A program made the position numbers and the translations under genes. Shown here one piece after another: positions 14,012-24,548 of a stretch of DNA of 64,000 nt. The notes below the pieces were generated by a model. It saw nothing but the letters and a program-made list of their open reading frames with translations, was not told the origin of the DNA and ran no database searches. Position 1 is the first letter of the stretch. The number at the start of each line of letters is the position of its first letter. Source of the stretch: Nematostella vectensis (taxonomy: Eukaryota; Cnidaria; Anthozoa; Actiniaria; Edwardsiidae); contig NC_064042.1 of the NCBI RefSeq assembly GCF_932526225.1, positions 11,727,040-11,791,039 on the forward strand. Direction: 5' to 3'.

Positions 14012-14220
14012 GCAATCATAAGGGCAAATACAAATTTGAAAAATATCTTGACATCCCGAATCAGAAACACCGCAGGTGCCTCACCGAACTGCGCATTAGT
14101 AATCATGACCTAGAAATAGAGAGGGGGAGATATCACAGACCCTACAAACAAGTACAAGAGAGGTCATGTCCGTTCTGTCCTAACACTGTCGAGGGCGAGT
14201 ACCACTGTGGCATTCATAAA
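14012..14220 (+). pseudogene. Non-LTR retrotransposon ORF2 remnant, 3' part
   Basis: Continues the LINE remnant after the nested element, in the same reading frame once one copy of the 11-bp duplication is discounted. Recognisable strings are KYLDIPNQKHRRCL, LRISNHDLEIERGRYH and a C-terminal zinc-knuckle-like SCPFCPNTVEGEYHC. The frame decays into AT-rich sequence after about 14220. This tail is typical of LINE ORF2 C-termini in fish, lancelets and cnidarians (from memory of the family, not searched). Confidence 0.75.
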
Positions 14221-14385
14221 AATATACACAATTAAGAAAAAAAAATTCATTTAAGTGATTAGTAAATCTTGGAAAACAGATGCGGAAAAAAAATCGGACA
14301 AGAGAATTTTTTCCTAATATTTAATCGACCTAAACGTGTAGCCAAAGAGGCGGCAAAGTTTGTTTCTGCGTGCTTTCAACTAAGA

Positions 14386-15430
14386 AATGCGGTGAGTTGC
14401 GGTAGAGCGGTGACAGCGGAGAGCCATCCGTGTGTGTGTTTTTTTTTTACGCTAGGGAGTAGTTTCTCTTTGCGGTGAAGAGCGGTGACAGCGGTGAGCC
14501 ATCCGTGTGTGTGTGTTTGTTTAAGCTAGGGAGTAGTTTCTATTTGCGGTGAAGAGCGGTGAAAGCGGTGAGCTATCGGTGTGTGTTTTGTTTTCAGCTA
14601 GGGAGTAGTTTCTATTTGCGGTGAGTTGCGGTGACATCGGTGAGCCATCGGTGTGTGTGTGTGTGTTTTTTTTTACGCTAGGGGGTAGTTTTTCTTTGCG
14701 GTGGGTTGCGGTGAAGAGCGGTAACAGCGGTGAGCCATCGGTGTATGTGTGTGTGTTTTCAGCTAGGGAGTAGTTTTTCTTTGCGGTCAGTTGCGGTGAA
14801 GAGCGGTGAGCCATCCGTGTGTGTGTATTTTGTTTTCAGCTAGGGAGTAGTTTCTCTTTGCGGTGAGTTGCGATGAAGTGCGGTGAAATCGGTGAGCCAT
14901 CGGTGTGTGTGTTTTTTTTTACGCTAGGGAGTGGTTTCTCTTTGCGGTGAGTTGCGGTGAAGAGCGGTGAGCCATTGGTGTGTGTGTTTTGTTTTCAGCT
15001 AGGGAGTAGTTTCTCTTTGCGGTGAGTTGCGGTGAAGAGGGGTGACAGCGGTGAGCCATCGGTGTATGTGTGTGTGTTTTCAGCTAGGGACTAGTTTTTC
15101 TTTGCGGTCAGTTGCGGTGAAGAGTGGCGAGCCATCGGTGTGTGTGTGTGTGTTTTTTTTTCTGCTAGGGAGTAGTTTCTCTTTGCGGTGAGTTGCGGTG
15201 AAGAGAGGTGACTGCGGTGAGCCATCGGTGTGTGCTTTTTTCTGCTAGGGAGTTGTTTCTCTTTGCGGTGACAGCGGTGAGCCATCAGTGTGTGTGTGTG
15301 TTTTTTTAGCTAGGGAGTAGTTTCTTTTTGCGGTGAGTTGCGGTGAAGAGCGGTGACAGCGGTGAGCCATCGGTGTTTTTTTTTTTTTCTGCTAGGGAGT
15401 TGTTTCTCTTTGCGGCGAGTTGCGCTGACG
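14386..15430. repeat. GT-rich minisatellite, about 13 copies of 53-95 bp
   Basis: Units contain GCGGTGAGCCATCGGTGTGTG, a T-run of variable length, CAGCTAGGGAGTAGTTTCTC and TTTGCGGTGAGTTGCGGTGA. The anchor GAGCCATC recurs at about 14421, 14494, 14568, 14640, 14731, 14807, 14893, 14970, 15052, 15129, 15216, 15269 and 15364. Many units carry a pyrimidine tract followed by CAG, which resembles a splice acceptor, but no exon is attached. Short minus-strand frames are artefacts. Confidence 0.92.
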
Positions 15431-16245
15431 CTGAGGTGAAAAGCTAGAAAGTCGTTTCGTGTGGTTGTGTGGGTTTGCTTTGTGCTTGGAAGTCGTTTCT
15501 CGTTGGGGCGAGCATGCTACACCATATAGAATCTAAAATTAGACAACAGCACATGAACCAATCAAAGACGAGCTTTACCTAGTACGTGATTACTCTCCTC
15601 TCTCGTTGGCGGTCAAAGCAAGTGGCTAGTAGATCGTCCAAAAAAAATTTACATTATGCAATTACTATTGGCACATACGACCTCACGAAAAGAGCCAAAG
15701 TAGGAACCATTAATAGAGTATCATGTAAGAGAACGAATCTCCCCTAATAGGGTATGTTCCTAAATGATGTCATTTTTCTTATAGTTTTTTAAACCGTTAA
15801 ATTTTCATCACGTTTTTAGCGTAAAAATCGAAGAATTGACTCGCTTCTTTCGCATTTTTCACGAATGGAAAGAAAATACTTGAACTTAGCATAAAATGTC
15901 ATGTCAGTGTAATAGTGTTATATTGTATTTTTTTATAAAGACCTAACACTGATTCCCCTCCAAATTTTCTTTTTTTATGTTTCTAAACTTACTTAAAAGT
16001 ACCATGTCGCAGATTTTTAGCAAGATGTGAGAAAGACTATTATGAAACAAGAGCTTCCTCTTTTTGAAGCAATTACGTTCTTTTGTCAATTTGAGAGAGC
16101 TGCGCGCGCTGAACATAGAACTTTTCGTTCCTAAATAATATGGATTCTAATTAAGCACGCGTCATAAACATCAATTGTGGTCAAACTGAGGTCATTGAAT
16201 TAACTAATCATATTTACACAAGTATTGAAAGAAATACAACACGCA
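15431..16245. other. 5' flank of the ODAD1/CCDC63-like gene
   Basis: AT-rich sequence with no recognised element. It must contain, or lie close to, the promoter and any 5' untranslated exon of the gene starting at 16246. I found no clear TATA box, initiator or RFX-type X-box. An in-frame TAA at 16201-16203 limits the coding start to the downstream ATG, unless an upstream exon is spliced in. Confidence 0.4.
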
Positions 16246-19200
16246 ATGAAAGAAGACGAAAAACTTGATCCTGTTGAGCTTCAGATGGAAGCACAGCAAG
16301 AGCTCCGTGGTCTTCAACGCCAGTACCGTACCATTGTGAATAACAGGCAAGTTCTATGTAAAACTGTGAGAACTGCTTGCGAGTGATGCTTTGCACTGTT
16401 GACTAAGGAACTTGGGGGTACTGTGGTTTCAGGTTGTGAATAAGCTTATGTATCATAGCTAGAGTATCAAAAGCACTGTGTGTCCATGGACCCCTCTCCC
16501 ATTCTTGACAGACTTTTCCATTTGTAATTCCCATCTCCTAATCGTGATACACATCTACTTATAATTCTATTTTACCAAAATAAGGCTGTACAGCCAATGG
16601 TTCACTACATGTACGTTTATCCTACTTTTTAGTATTTTGTTTTACAGTCATAGGTGTCATATGAAAAAGAATAGTATTTGACTTCAATAAGAAATGACAT
16701 ACTTTTGGTGACGAGTACTGATAGAAGGGTGGCTGTTGTGCTGTCAGGAGGGAGGGGAGGGTGGCTGTTGTGCTGTCAGGAGGGAGGGGAGGGTGGCTGT
16801 TGTGCTGTCAGGGGGGAGGGGAGAGTGGCTGTCGTGCTGTCTGGAGGGGAGGGTGGCTTTTGTGATGTCTGGAGGGAGGGAAAGGTGGCTGTTTTGCTGT
16901 CAGGGGGGAGGGGAGGGTGGCTGTTGTGCTGTCAGGGGGGAGGGTGGCTGTTGTGCTGTCAGGGGGGAGGGGAGAGTGGCTATTTTGCTGTCAGGGGGAG
17001 GGGAGGGTGGCTGTTGTGCTGTCAGGGGGAATGGAGGGTGGCTGTTGTGCTGTCAGGGGGAGGAAGTACAAAGTCTACTAACACACATCAACATAATAAT
17101 AGGCGAGTTTACGAAGAGGAGACGAAGAATACTATACGCAAACAAGTGGCGGCTATAGAGACGCTAGAAGCCGAGAGGGTAGAGCTGGAAGATCTAATGA
17201 GAGTCGCCGGAAGAATGCGTAATCAGTGCATCGATCAAGCGAACTTGGATGAGATTAAGCAGCTACTGGACCGGGAGCAAAAACTCCAGGTATTATTTTA
17301 TTTTCTGTCAATTCTGCAGTGATTGCTGCCATGAGCTTAGGAAGCACGTACCCACTACTGGATTATGAACTCTAGTAACGTGGTGGCTGCTCGGTATTTG
17401 GACAATGAGCTCAGAAAACACGTAGTAGCTGCCCGCTCTTTTGGTTCATGAGATCAGATAACACGTGATGACTGCTCGCTATCTGGTTCATGAGATCAGA
17501 TAACACGTGATGACTGCTCGCTATTTATTTCATGAGTTCAGGTAACACGTGATGACTGCTCGCTATTTGGTTCATAAGTTAAGGTAACACGTGGTAGCTG
17601 CTGGCTATCTGGTTCATGAGATCAGATAACACGTGATGACTGCTCGCTATTTGGTTCAAGAGTTCAGGTAACACGTGATGACTGCTTGCTATTTGATTCG
17701 TGAGTTAATGTAACACGTGATAGGTTATTTCTATTTGGACCATGAGATCAGATAACACGTGATATCTGCCCACTGTTTGGTTCATGAGTTTAGGTAACAC
17801 GTGACGACTGCTCGCTTTTTGATTCATGAGTGTAGGTAACACGTGGTAGATGCTCGCTATTTGGTTTATAAGGACATGTAACACGTGATGTCTGCTCGCT
17901 ATTTGTTTCATCAGTGCAGGTGACATGTCAATCTTGGAACGGTATTGTACCCAGCTTGCGTGAGGAATATTCCTCCTTTACATAAAACGCTATTTTTTAA
18001 ATATAATAAGATATTTCAATATTGAAAGACCAAAATAATAGTGTCATGCAAGCTGCGGCTTGATATGAGTTTTAAAGCCTAACTTGAATGCTGTGCCTAA
18101 TTCAGGCAGAGATGCAAGAGGAAAGAGAGCGCAAAGCACGAGTCGACGAGCAAGTGCAAAACATGCAGGAGCAGATAGCGAACCACAGAAACAAAATGAA
18201 GGGCAGCACGGGCATCAGCCAAGAGACAACAATCAGAACACAGAACAAGATACGCCTTCTGACAAACAGGTGGGAAAACTAGCAGGACGACGTAGCTAGA
18301 ACAAGAGGTGGTGATGATGGTATTGGTTGTGGTGGTAGTGGTGGTGATGGTTGTGAAAGTGTTAGTGGAGGTGGGGGGGGGGGGGGGGGGTGTGGTTAGA
18401 TGCCTCAAACATTTCCTGTATTTGCTGGGGACAGTAAGACAGTAAGAGGCTGTTTTAATTTTATGCAGTTACTATCCCTTCCTGTAATAAACTATCCTTT
18501 CCTGTAAAGTACCCCTTCCTGTAATAAACTATCTCTTCCTGTAAAGTACCCCTTCCTGTAATAAACTGTCCCTTCCTGTAAAGTACCCCTTCCTGTAATA
18601 AACTATCCCTTCCTGTAAAGTACCCCTTCCTGTAATAAACTATACCTTCTTGTAAACTATCCCTCCCTGTAAACTATACCTTCCTGTAAGACGGTTGAAC
18701 GTTTCTTGAAATATATGTGCGGTAAAAATCATGTTCTGATGGCATACACTTGATATGAAACCTAAAGACCCGATAACATAAAGTGCCTCATTTATGGTTT
18801 CCAACTCTTACCCACTTCATTGACGGGGCTTAAATTGATACGTTTTAGAATGGATATCTTCAGGAAGAAGTTTAACGATGCGATGACTTACAACCGGAAC
18901 CTTCGCGAGAAAATGTCGCAAATCCAAAATCAAAAGCAACGTTTCGAGGACCTAAGCAAGCGCTTAGATAACACTTTGAAGGCCATGAAGGACGAGATAG
19001 ACATGCTATCAGAGAGCGCAACGGGGCATTACCATGCGAGAGACGAAGCACAGCACAGGATGGCCTCCATAAGGGAGCGCAAAGAACGAGAGCTGGCCAT
19101 GTACAACTTAGAAATCAAGGTAATAAATATAGAGAGATGATCTGCAACTGCTGTACAATCAGGGTAATACACAGAGCTGATAATACAACTCAGAAATCAA

Positions 19201-21586
19201 GATATACGAGGTAGTCGTCAACATAAGGGCTAGAAAGCTGTTTGATGATATAGTTCAGTCAGGGGGGTTCGTTTACCCATATTCGTTGACCATTTTCTCT
19301 TAGATAGCACGTCCTAGCTCGCAGTGGTACTAAATCTTCCTTCATCAGAGCGGACCTTCAAACTCGCTGCAGAGCAACGTTTTCTCTGATCTAGGAAGAA
19401 AAATCTCATGTATAAAATAAAATCATTACGAAATTGAAAGCACTTGAAGACTCGCTACTTTTTTAATGCTTCGCATCTCTTTCGAGTGAAATACTGGAAA
19501 CGTTTCGCTGTACTACAGTGAGTCGATACTTGTCGGTGATTGGTGGAGCGCCTCAAAAGTATGCGAATACATTAGAATTGTCCATACTAGAATACATGGA
19601 AATGTTCCAGCGCTGTAAAGCACAATATCTTTGAGCACTTCTTTTAATGAACCTTTTCTAGGATATGATACGCGTGATTGAGCACGACAGCAAGCTCCGC
19701 GAGTTCATGGCCACAAAAAGCGTAGACCGCGTCCATGCCTTAGAACAGGAGCAAATGTCACGTGACCTGCGTAAACTATCTGCACTGTTGAACGGCCTGA
19801 AGCTAGAGGTTGATAGCTACGAAGATGTCTTTGCGCAGATCAAAGAAGCCACGGGTATCCACGATACAGGTTCGTACATCTCTCCCGTTGGGGTCCTGCC
19901 AGTAACCTCGCGTTCTGATTTGTCATTGGTAAATCAGAGTACATGTCAGGAAATATTACATTCAAATAGTTAATACATGGAAAACAACGAGAAAAAGGTC
20001 AAATCTGTTTTTTATTTTATTCTCGTTGCGGTAAACAGTCGGAACTGATATTTTTTCACCACCGCCTTTTCAAGCATTGCATGTGCGTGTGTGGGGGGGA
20101 CCTCCTCTCAAATATTGACCTAGCATGACAAACACGCTATTTCAACTGTTTGCAGACACTCTAGTGCAGTCTTTCATCGATAACGAGGATACGAACTTTG
20201 CACTGTTCAACTACGTAAACGAGCTGACATCAGAAATAGAACCCCTGGAGGACGAGATCAAGTTTTTGAGGGATGAGATTGACCAGGCAAGTTTCGACAT
20301 AAGGGTGGAAATGCCTCAGTAATATTTCCCTAAGAACGCCAGATTTTATCATAGAATCTAATGCTACATGGTTTTTTCTGTACCCGCCCTCGCCTGGGGC
20401 TAGTTACAAAAAGAAATTGTAATGCCATTATCAATCATAGCCAAATGGTCATCATTGCATTTTGTCTAGCGCGAGGGCTGCGCAGTCGAATAGGGCTCTG
20501 CTATAGAAACAGCGAAAGAAATATATACCCCTTCTTAATTTCTTTAATTTGTTAGACGAAGCGCGAAGGAGTCGAGAATGATGTCAGACGGCAAGAGATT
20601 CAGCGGGAACTGGAGGAGAAGTTAGCAGCAGTGTCGTTTCGTCACCATAACGCCTTACTGGAGTGCAAAAAAGATAGGAGAACATTGGAGATGCTGAAGG
20701 CATGTGTAGAGAGGGTATGTGTACATTGTCATCATTACATGAACGGGAGAATACTTGAGAGGCCGTAGCCACCTGAAGAGAGTGTACGTTTACGTTACGT
20801 ACTTTGCTATCACTATATGTATGGGAGAACACCTGGGATACTCTGAAACTGTAGCCAATTATAGGGCTGACGTACAGATTGCTGTTATTATATGTACGTG
20901 AGAATACCAAAGATACTAAAGCCACGTTTAGAGGGGATACGTTACGTACACATGGCTATGATTATATGCATGGAAGAACGGGATTCGATTTTCGGACTAA
21001 CCCGCGGTAACCTTAAATGCTATGGGGGTAGACTAAAAATCGAGTACGTTTAAAAAAAAATCGAGCCACGGAGAACACCAGAAGCCCAATCCACGGAGAA
21101 GGTGCTCATTTAAATACTTGTCAATCAACATTCGCCGTTTGCATTGATGTATATTTGAAATAAGTGTATAACATCACTGGCTATCACCGTCAGGTGTTCG
21201 CAGCAGTTGGATGCGACCGCAGCGTCATCGACAATATGCTGGGCACAGGAGCCGGCGTGGATGACAACAGCATCATGATGCACATGGGCATCATCGAGCA
21301 GAAGTGCAACCAGCTCCTGCAACTTCACGCCTGGGAGGGGCTCAAGAGGCTCGCCCAGTCCCAGCCAGCAGTGGTACACACCCTACAAGGCCAAGGACCG
21401 GACCCCCCTCAACCCATGCTGTCCATTATGCCGCCGACCATCGAGGAAGAAGACTACCAAGACGCGTCTACTAATGATGAGAGGCCGCTGACCATGGAAG
21501 ACGCGAGGAAAATGGTGGTGAGCATGCGCAGTTCTTCTAAGGTACCGACTAGTTCCAGTACTCCTCGGCGAAATAGGCGCACATGA
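16246..21586 (+). CDS. ODAD1/CCDC63-like: ODAD1/CCDC63-family outer dynein arm docking protein
   Basis: Eight coding exons: 16246-16346, 17103-17289, 18106-18269, 18849-19119, 19662-19869, 20156-20286, 20556-20714, 21194-21586. They join in frame to 537 residues, close to human CCDC63 and shorter than ODAD1/CCDC114. The protein is almost entirely coiled coil. The family is recognised from ELRGLQRQYRTIVNN, NTIRKQVAAIETLEAE, the central LREFMATKSVDR and the C-terminal block VGCDRSVIDNML followed by IMMHMGIIEQKCNQLL. Relatives, including Chlamydomonas DC2, anchor outer dynein arms to ciliary doublet microtubules, so a role in motile cilia or sperm flagella is inferred. ODAD1 and CCDC63 cannot be told apart here. 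The ATG at 16246 is the first after an in-frame stop. The first and sixth introns begin with GC (CAG|GCAAGT). The gene is convergent with SMC4. Confidence 0.9.
16725..17062. repeat. G-rich minisatellite in intron 1 of the ODAD1-like gene
   Basis: About ten units of 24-36 bp built on GGTGGCTGTTGTGCTGTCAG followed by GGGGGAGGGGAG. The sense strand is a run of G-blocks that could form G-quadruplexes in DNA or pre-mRNA. Each unit also has TGCTGTCAG|GGG, a weak acceptor look-alike, about 40-375 bp before the true acceptor at 17102. Plus-strand frames across it (GGWLLCCQ repeats) are artefacts that happen to run into exon 2. Confidence 0.95.
17321..17940. repeat. 42-bp minisatellite in intron 2 of the ODAD1-like gene
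   Basis: About 14 copies of a 42-bp unit, TGATGACTGCTCGCTATTTG followed by GTTCATGAGTTCAGGTAACACG. Units are 80-100 percent alike. Most contain the palindrome CACGTG (an E-box core) at the unit junction, and several contain TCAGGTAAC, a plausible cryptic donor. It starts about 30 bp after exon 2, but I see no clear homology to the exon 2 boundary. Confidence 0.95.
18301..18390. repeat. GGT/GAT simple repeat ending in an 18-G homopolymer
   Basis: Degenerate GGTGGTGAT sequence immediately after exon 3 of the ODAD1-like gene, ending in an uninterrupted G18 at 18373-18390. Confidence 0.9.
18476..18690. repeat. Minisatellite of CCTTCCTGTAA units in intron 3
   Basis: Alternating half-units CCTTCCTGTAATAAACTATC and CCTTCCTGTAAAGTACC, about 37 bp per pair and five to six pairs, decaying at the 3' end. 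It lies in the intron between exons 3 and 4 of the ODAD1-like gene. No splice-junction sequence is included. Confidence 0.93.
20660..20985 (+). repeat. Degenerate tandem copies of the exon 7 donor region (ODAD1-like)
   Basis: The end of exon 7 plus the intron start (AGGAGAACATTGGAGATGCT ... GAGAGGGTATGTGTAC ... ATTACATGAAC) recurs about three times downstream at roughly 78-80 bp spacing. Copies begin GGGAGAATACTTGAGAGG, GGGAGAACACCTGGGATACT and GAGAATACCAAAGATACT, each followed by an ACGTAC and TTATATG-like tail. The copies are heavily diverged and the donor dinucleotide is not well kept. Homology is judged by eye. Confidence 0.6.
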
Positions 21587-21646
21587 ATTGGATAGAGTTT
21601 TATGATTGAAAGTGTTGTACATTTAACTATTTGTTGAATACCACAA

Positions 21647-21652
21647 AATAAA
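21647..21652 (+). terminator. Polyadenylation signal AATAAA of the ODAD1-like gene
   Basis: AATAAA lies 61 bp after the TGA at 21584-21586 and is the only canonical hexamer in the immediate 3' flank. About 620 bp then separate it from the SMC4 stop codon on the opposite strand. Confidence 0.75.
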
Positions 21653-22275
21653 AGATTCCAGATTGTAAAATACGAGTCGTTTCATTGATATTGTATGTAC
21701 AGATTGAGAAGGGCAACACAAGCTAAAATGGTACAATTGGGCGCGCAAGGATTGCTAGTATTGATACGCTGCCAACAGAGATTAACACATGTTATGCACA
21801 ATGGCGCTAACCTGAAAACTACCTACTAGAATACATATTATTTGAGTTGAATTTGGTAAATGTTACAAAAACCAAGCTTAAAATCTAGACTATGAAGACT
21901 TTTGATTTTCGCTTTGGGGCTCGGTAAAACTAGGAAACATTGTTGAGAAACGATTTCCGTATGTCCTCAGCAATGTTGAATCAGAAGTCTAAACGGGGAA
22001 ACATCAGGGCATTATTGCGTGCGTGAGATGCTGTCTTGTCTAGTGTTCAAGTTTAGTAAGTATGTCGATGGACGGCAAATACCCGTTTAGACCTAGCGCT
22101 GTTATGAACTACGCTTCGATGAAACACCCTGGGTAACAGTGAAGTTGATTGTTAAACGCGTTTTAGGACTAGTCCTATCTTAAAACGATTACCCAATGTG
22201 CCGCTACGGGCTCTTTGATTCTCGGTAACCAACTGGATCTCATTGCTTAACCAAATGGCTCAAGCTGACATCCCC
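21653..22275. other. Convergent 3' intergenic region
   Basis: Lies between the ODAD1-like polyadenylation signal (+) and the SMC4 stop (-). It should hold the SMC4 3' untranslated region. I did not find a canonical AATAAA on the minus strand here, so SMC4 probably uses a variant signal, or the transcripts overlap. Confidence 0.5.
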
Positions 22276-24548
22276 CTACCCCTGGGTTGCTATTAGCTTT
22301 GGGTTGATTGCAACACTCTTAGTACAGTCGTATGTCTTGTAGATGCCGATCAGTCGGTCCGCCAGCTCAAACATATTGTTGCGTAAACTGATGATGATGA
22401 ACTGTGCGTTCTTGGTCCGCTCCTGGAACAAAATATCTAGGGTTAACACATCCAATCCTGGACCGGCCAAAACCGTCTTTGAAGCTAGTAATATTCAGTC
22501 AGTATTAGAAGTCCCCCCTTGTTCTTTTGAAGTAGAATAGTTTTTGAGTTTCCCAGAATTCAGTAACGGCGGATTAAATAATTTTAGGACTGGTAACGAA
22601 AGTGCAGCCTATTTGGCACGTTATCTGATCTGCCCAAAAGGAAGTGACTATAACAAAATAGATACTTTTTGTATATGTTTTGAAATTAAAGACAGCTGTC
22701 TCAACTTGCTTCGAAAGTGCAGCCTGTTTAGCACGTGGTCTGATTGGCCCACCGTAAACGTTAAAGTTTAAGTTAAAGACAGCTGTGTCACCTTGATGTA
22801 GTTGGCGACTATGGAAACGTTCCTGAAATCAAGTGCGGCGTCGATCTCGTCCATCACATACAACGGCGTGGGCTTGAAGTGGTGCAAGGCGAACACCTAG
22901 GCAAACAGGTCAAACACGATTTTAGAATACAAGTTAAACCAGATTTGTGGTCATTTCTTACTGACTTGAAACATGTGATCGATTTATTATTTCCTTACAA
23001 AAGTTAAACACGACGTTAAAACACAAGACCAGATTTGCTGCTATTTTTTACTGTCTTGAATACAACTAGGGCATGTCTTCAGAAACAAATAAAACGATTT
23101 TCCCCCGAAAAATTCTGGTTCTTTTTATTGTAGATTAAATTCCTTATCTTTCGTGCTATCGTGACTTTCAAATGAAATCGAATTAAAATGTTAAATAAAA
23201 CTGAAAGGTGTTATCCAGTCTAGTACATATTCTTTGAAAAGATCACTCCCTCCTCCATTCAGTTTAAATTTCTTTTTTTCAAGCGGACTCTTACCAGGGC
23301 CAGTGAGCTCAGGGTTTTCTCTCCCCCGGACAGATTTGAAATGTTTTTCCAGCTCTTTTTCGGCGGACGAACACTGTGGAAGAATACGTTGATACTATCA
23401 GTATCAGAAACTTATCTATTTCATGACACAGAGAAATAAGACAATAACCAATAAGACCAGAAGCCCTGTACAAACAGAGCTAATATTAGAGAGCTTAAGC
23501 AAGTCAACACGAACGGCATCAAAAACGGCGCGCGCGCTCACGAATTGCTGAAAAACGGCGTTGACGTCCGTGACAGGAAATCTAGAACGGCATTTTCCCT
23601 ATTTTTACGTTCTACGCGCGCGGTCACGGACGTCAACGCCGTTTTTCCAACAATTCGTCAGAGTGCGCGCCGTTTTTGATGTCGTTCGTGTTGACTTGCT
23701 TAAGCTCTCTATTGCTGGCAAAGAGAGCCAGCATTTTTTTGGGAGGTGCTTCGAAAAATTCACCAATAGGTCTTTTGTCTGATGGTCACCCGAGCGAGGT
23801 GGTGCCAACAATGCTGGCGGATGTTGGAGCTGTTTCCACTAGTGGAATTACAGGTAGCCTAGTGTGTTAGCGCGTTAGCGTATGGGGCCTCTCAACTCTG
23901 CTGAAACGGGTTCGATTCCCGGTCAAGAAAAGGATAGTATCTTTCTGTTTCTCGATCCTGAATTGTGAACTTACTGGAGCTTGTGTTCCTCGAGCATGGT
24001 TTATTTTATTAACGCCATATGAATGCATGTATGTTCTTGTATTATTTTCATGAAACTTCCCGACACGTCTGGAGCAACTCGTACAGATGATTGGCATCAC
24101 TAGATCAGTACACATGGACAGTGCTGCTGAATAACGTATGCGCATGCGCGTGCTCTGGCAAAACAAACACAATCGTACTGTTGGATCGTCCGAGTAAAGG
24201 TACGAAAGGCCGACTTCAGTCGCTGTTCTGACTAACTGTACAGCATTAAAACCATACTGTACAAAAGATGACAAATTTGTCTGATAATGAGGGATTCATG
24301 AAGAAAATTATAGCCTTAGCTTTGCTCTACGTTTTTTTAGCATTTGCCAAAATGTGACAGTTCGTCGGCAAAAACCGCCATTTAAAAACAAAACGGCTGG
24401 TTTTACCGAGCGTTAATGGAACTAGTCATGCGTTTTTTAGCACTGGAGTATACAGGTGTATATTCGAGTACCTGAAGACGATTCCCTCGGAGAATGGGTC
24501 GAGGCTATCCACTAACTCTAGCTCCGCGTCTCCTCCCAGTGTGATCAT
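22276..24548 (-). CDS. SMC4: SMC4 exons 33-36: C-terminal ATPase head
   Basis: Exons 24548-24472, 23373-23295, 22896-22792 and 22422-22276 (including the TAG). Exon 33 begins [20 protein letters not shown]. Exon 34 carries the ABC signature [15 protein letters not shown]. Exon 35 carries Walker [14 protein letters not shown] and the following [10 protein letters not shown]. Exon 36 has [20 protein letters not shown] (H-loop region) and ends KLIATQG. Intron 33 contains a 222-bp foldback element and a tRNA-like SINE. Confidence 0.97.

Noticed and set aside
16678-17322. 214-codon plus-strand frame with GGWLLCCQ repeats
   Set aside because: It runs through the G-rich intronic minisatellite into genuine exon 2. 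The exon 2 acceptor at 17102 separates the real coding part.
23870-23935. Functional tRNA gene
   Set aside because: The B box is good but acceptor and anticodon stems do not pair convincingly, so a SINE is likelier.
23867-24274. 135-codon minus-strand frame
   Set aside because: It overlaps the tRNA-like SINE head in SMC4 intron 33. Its C-terminal peptide is the translation of the B-box region.
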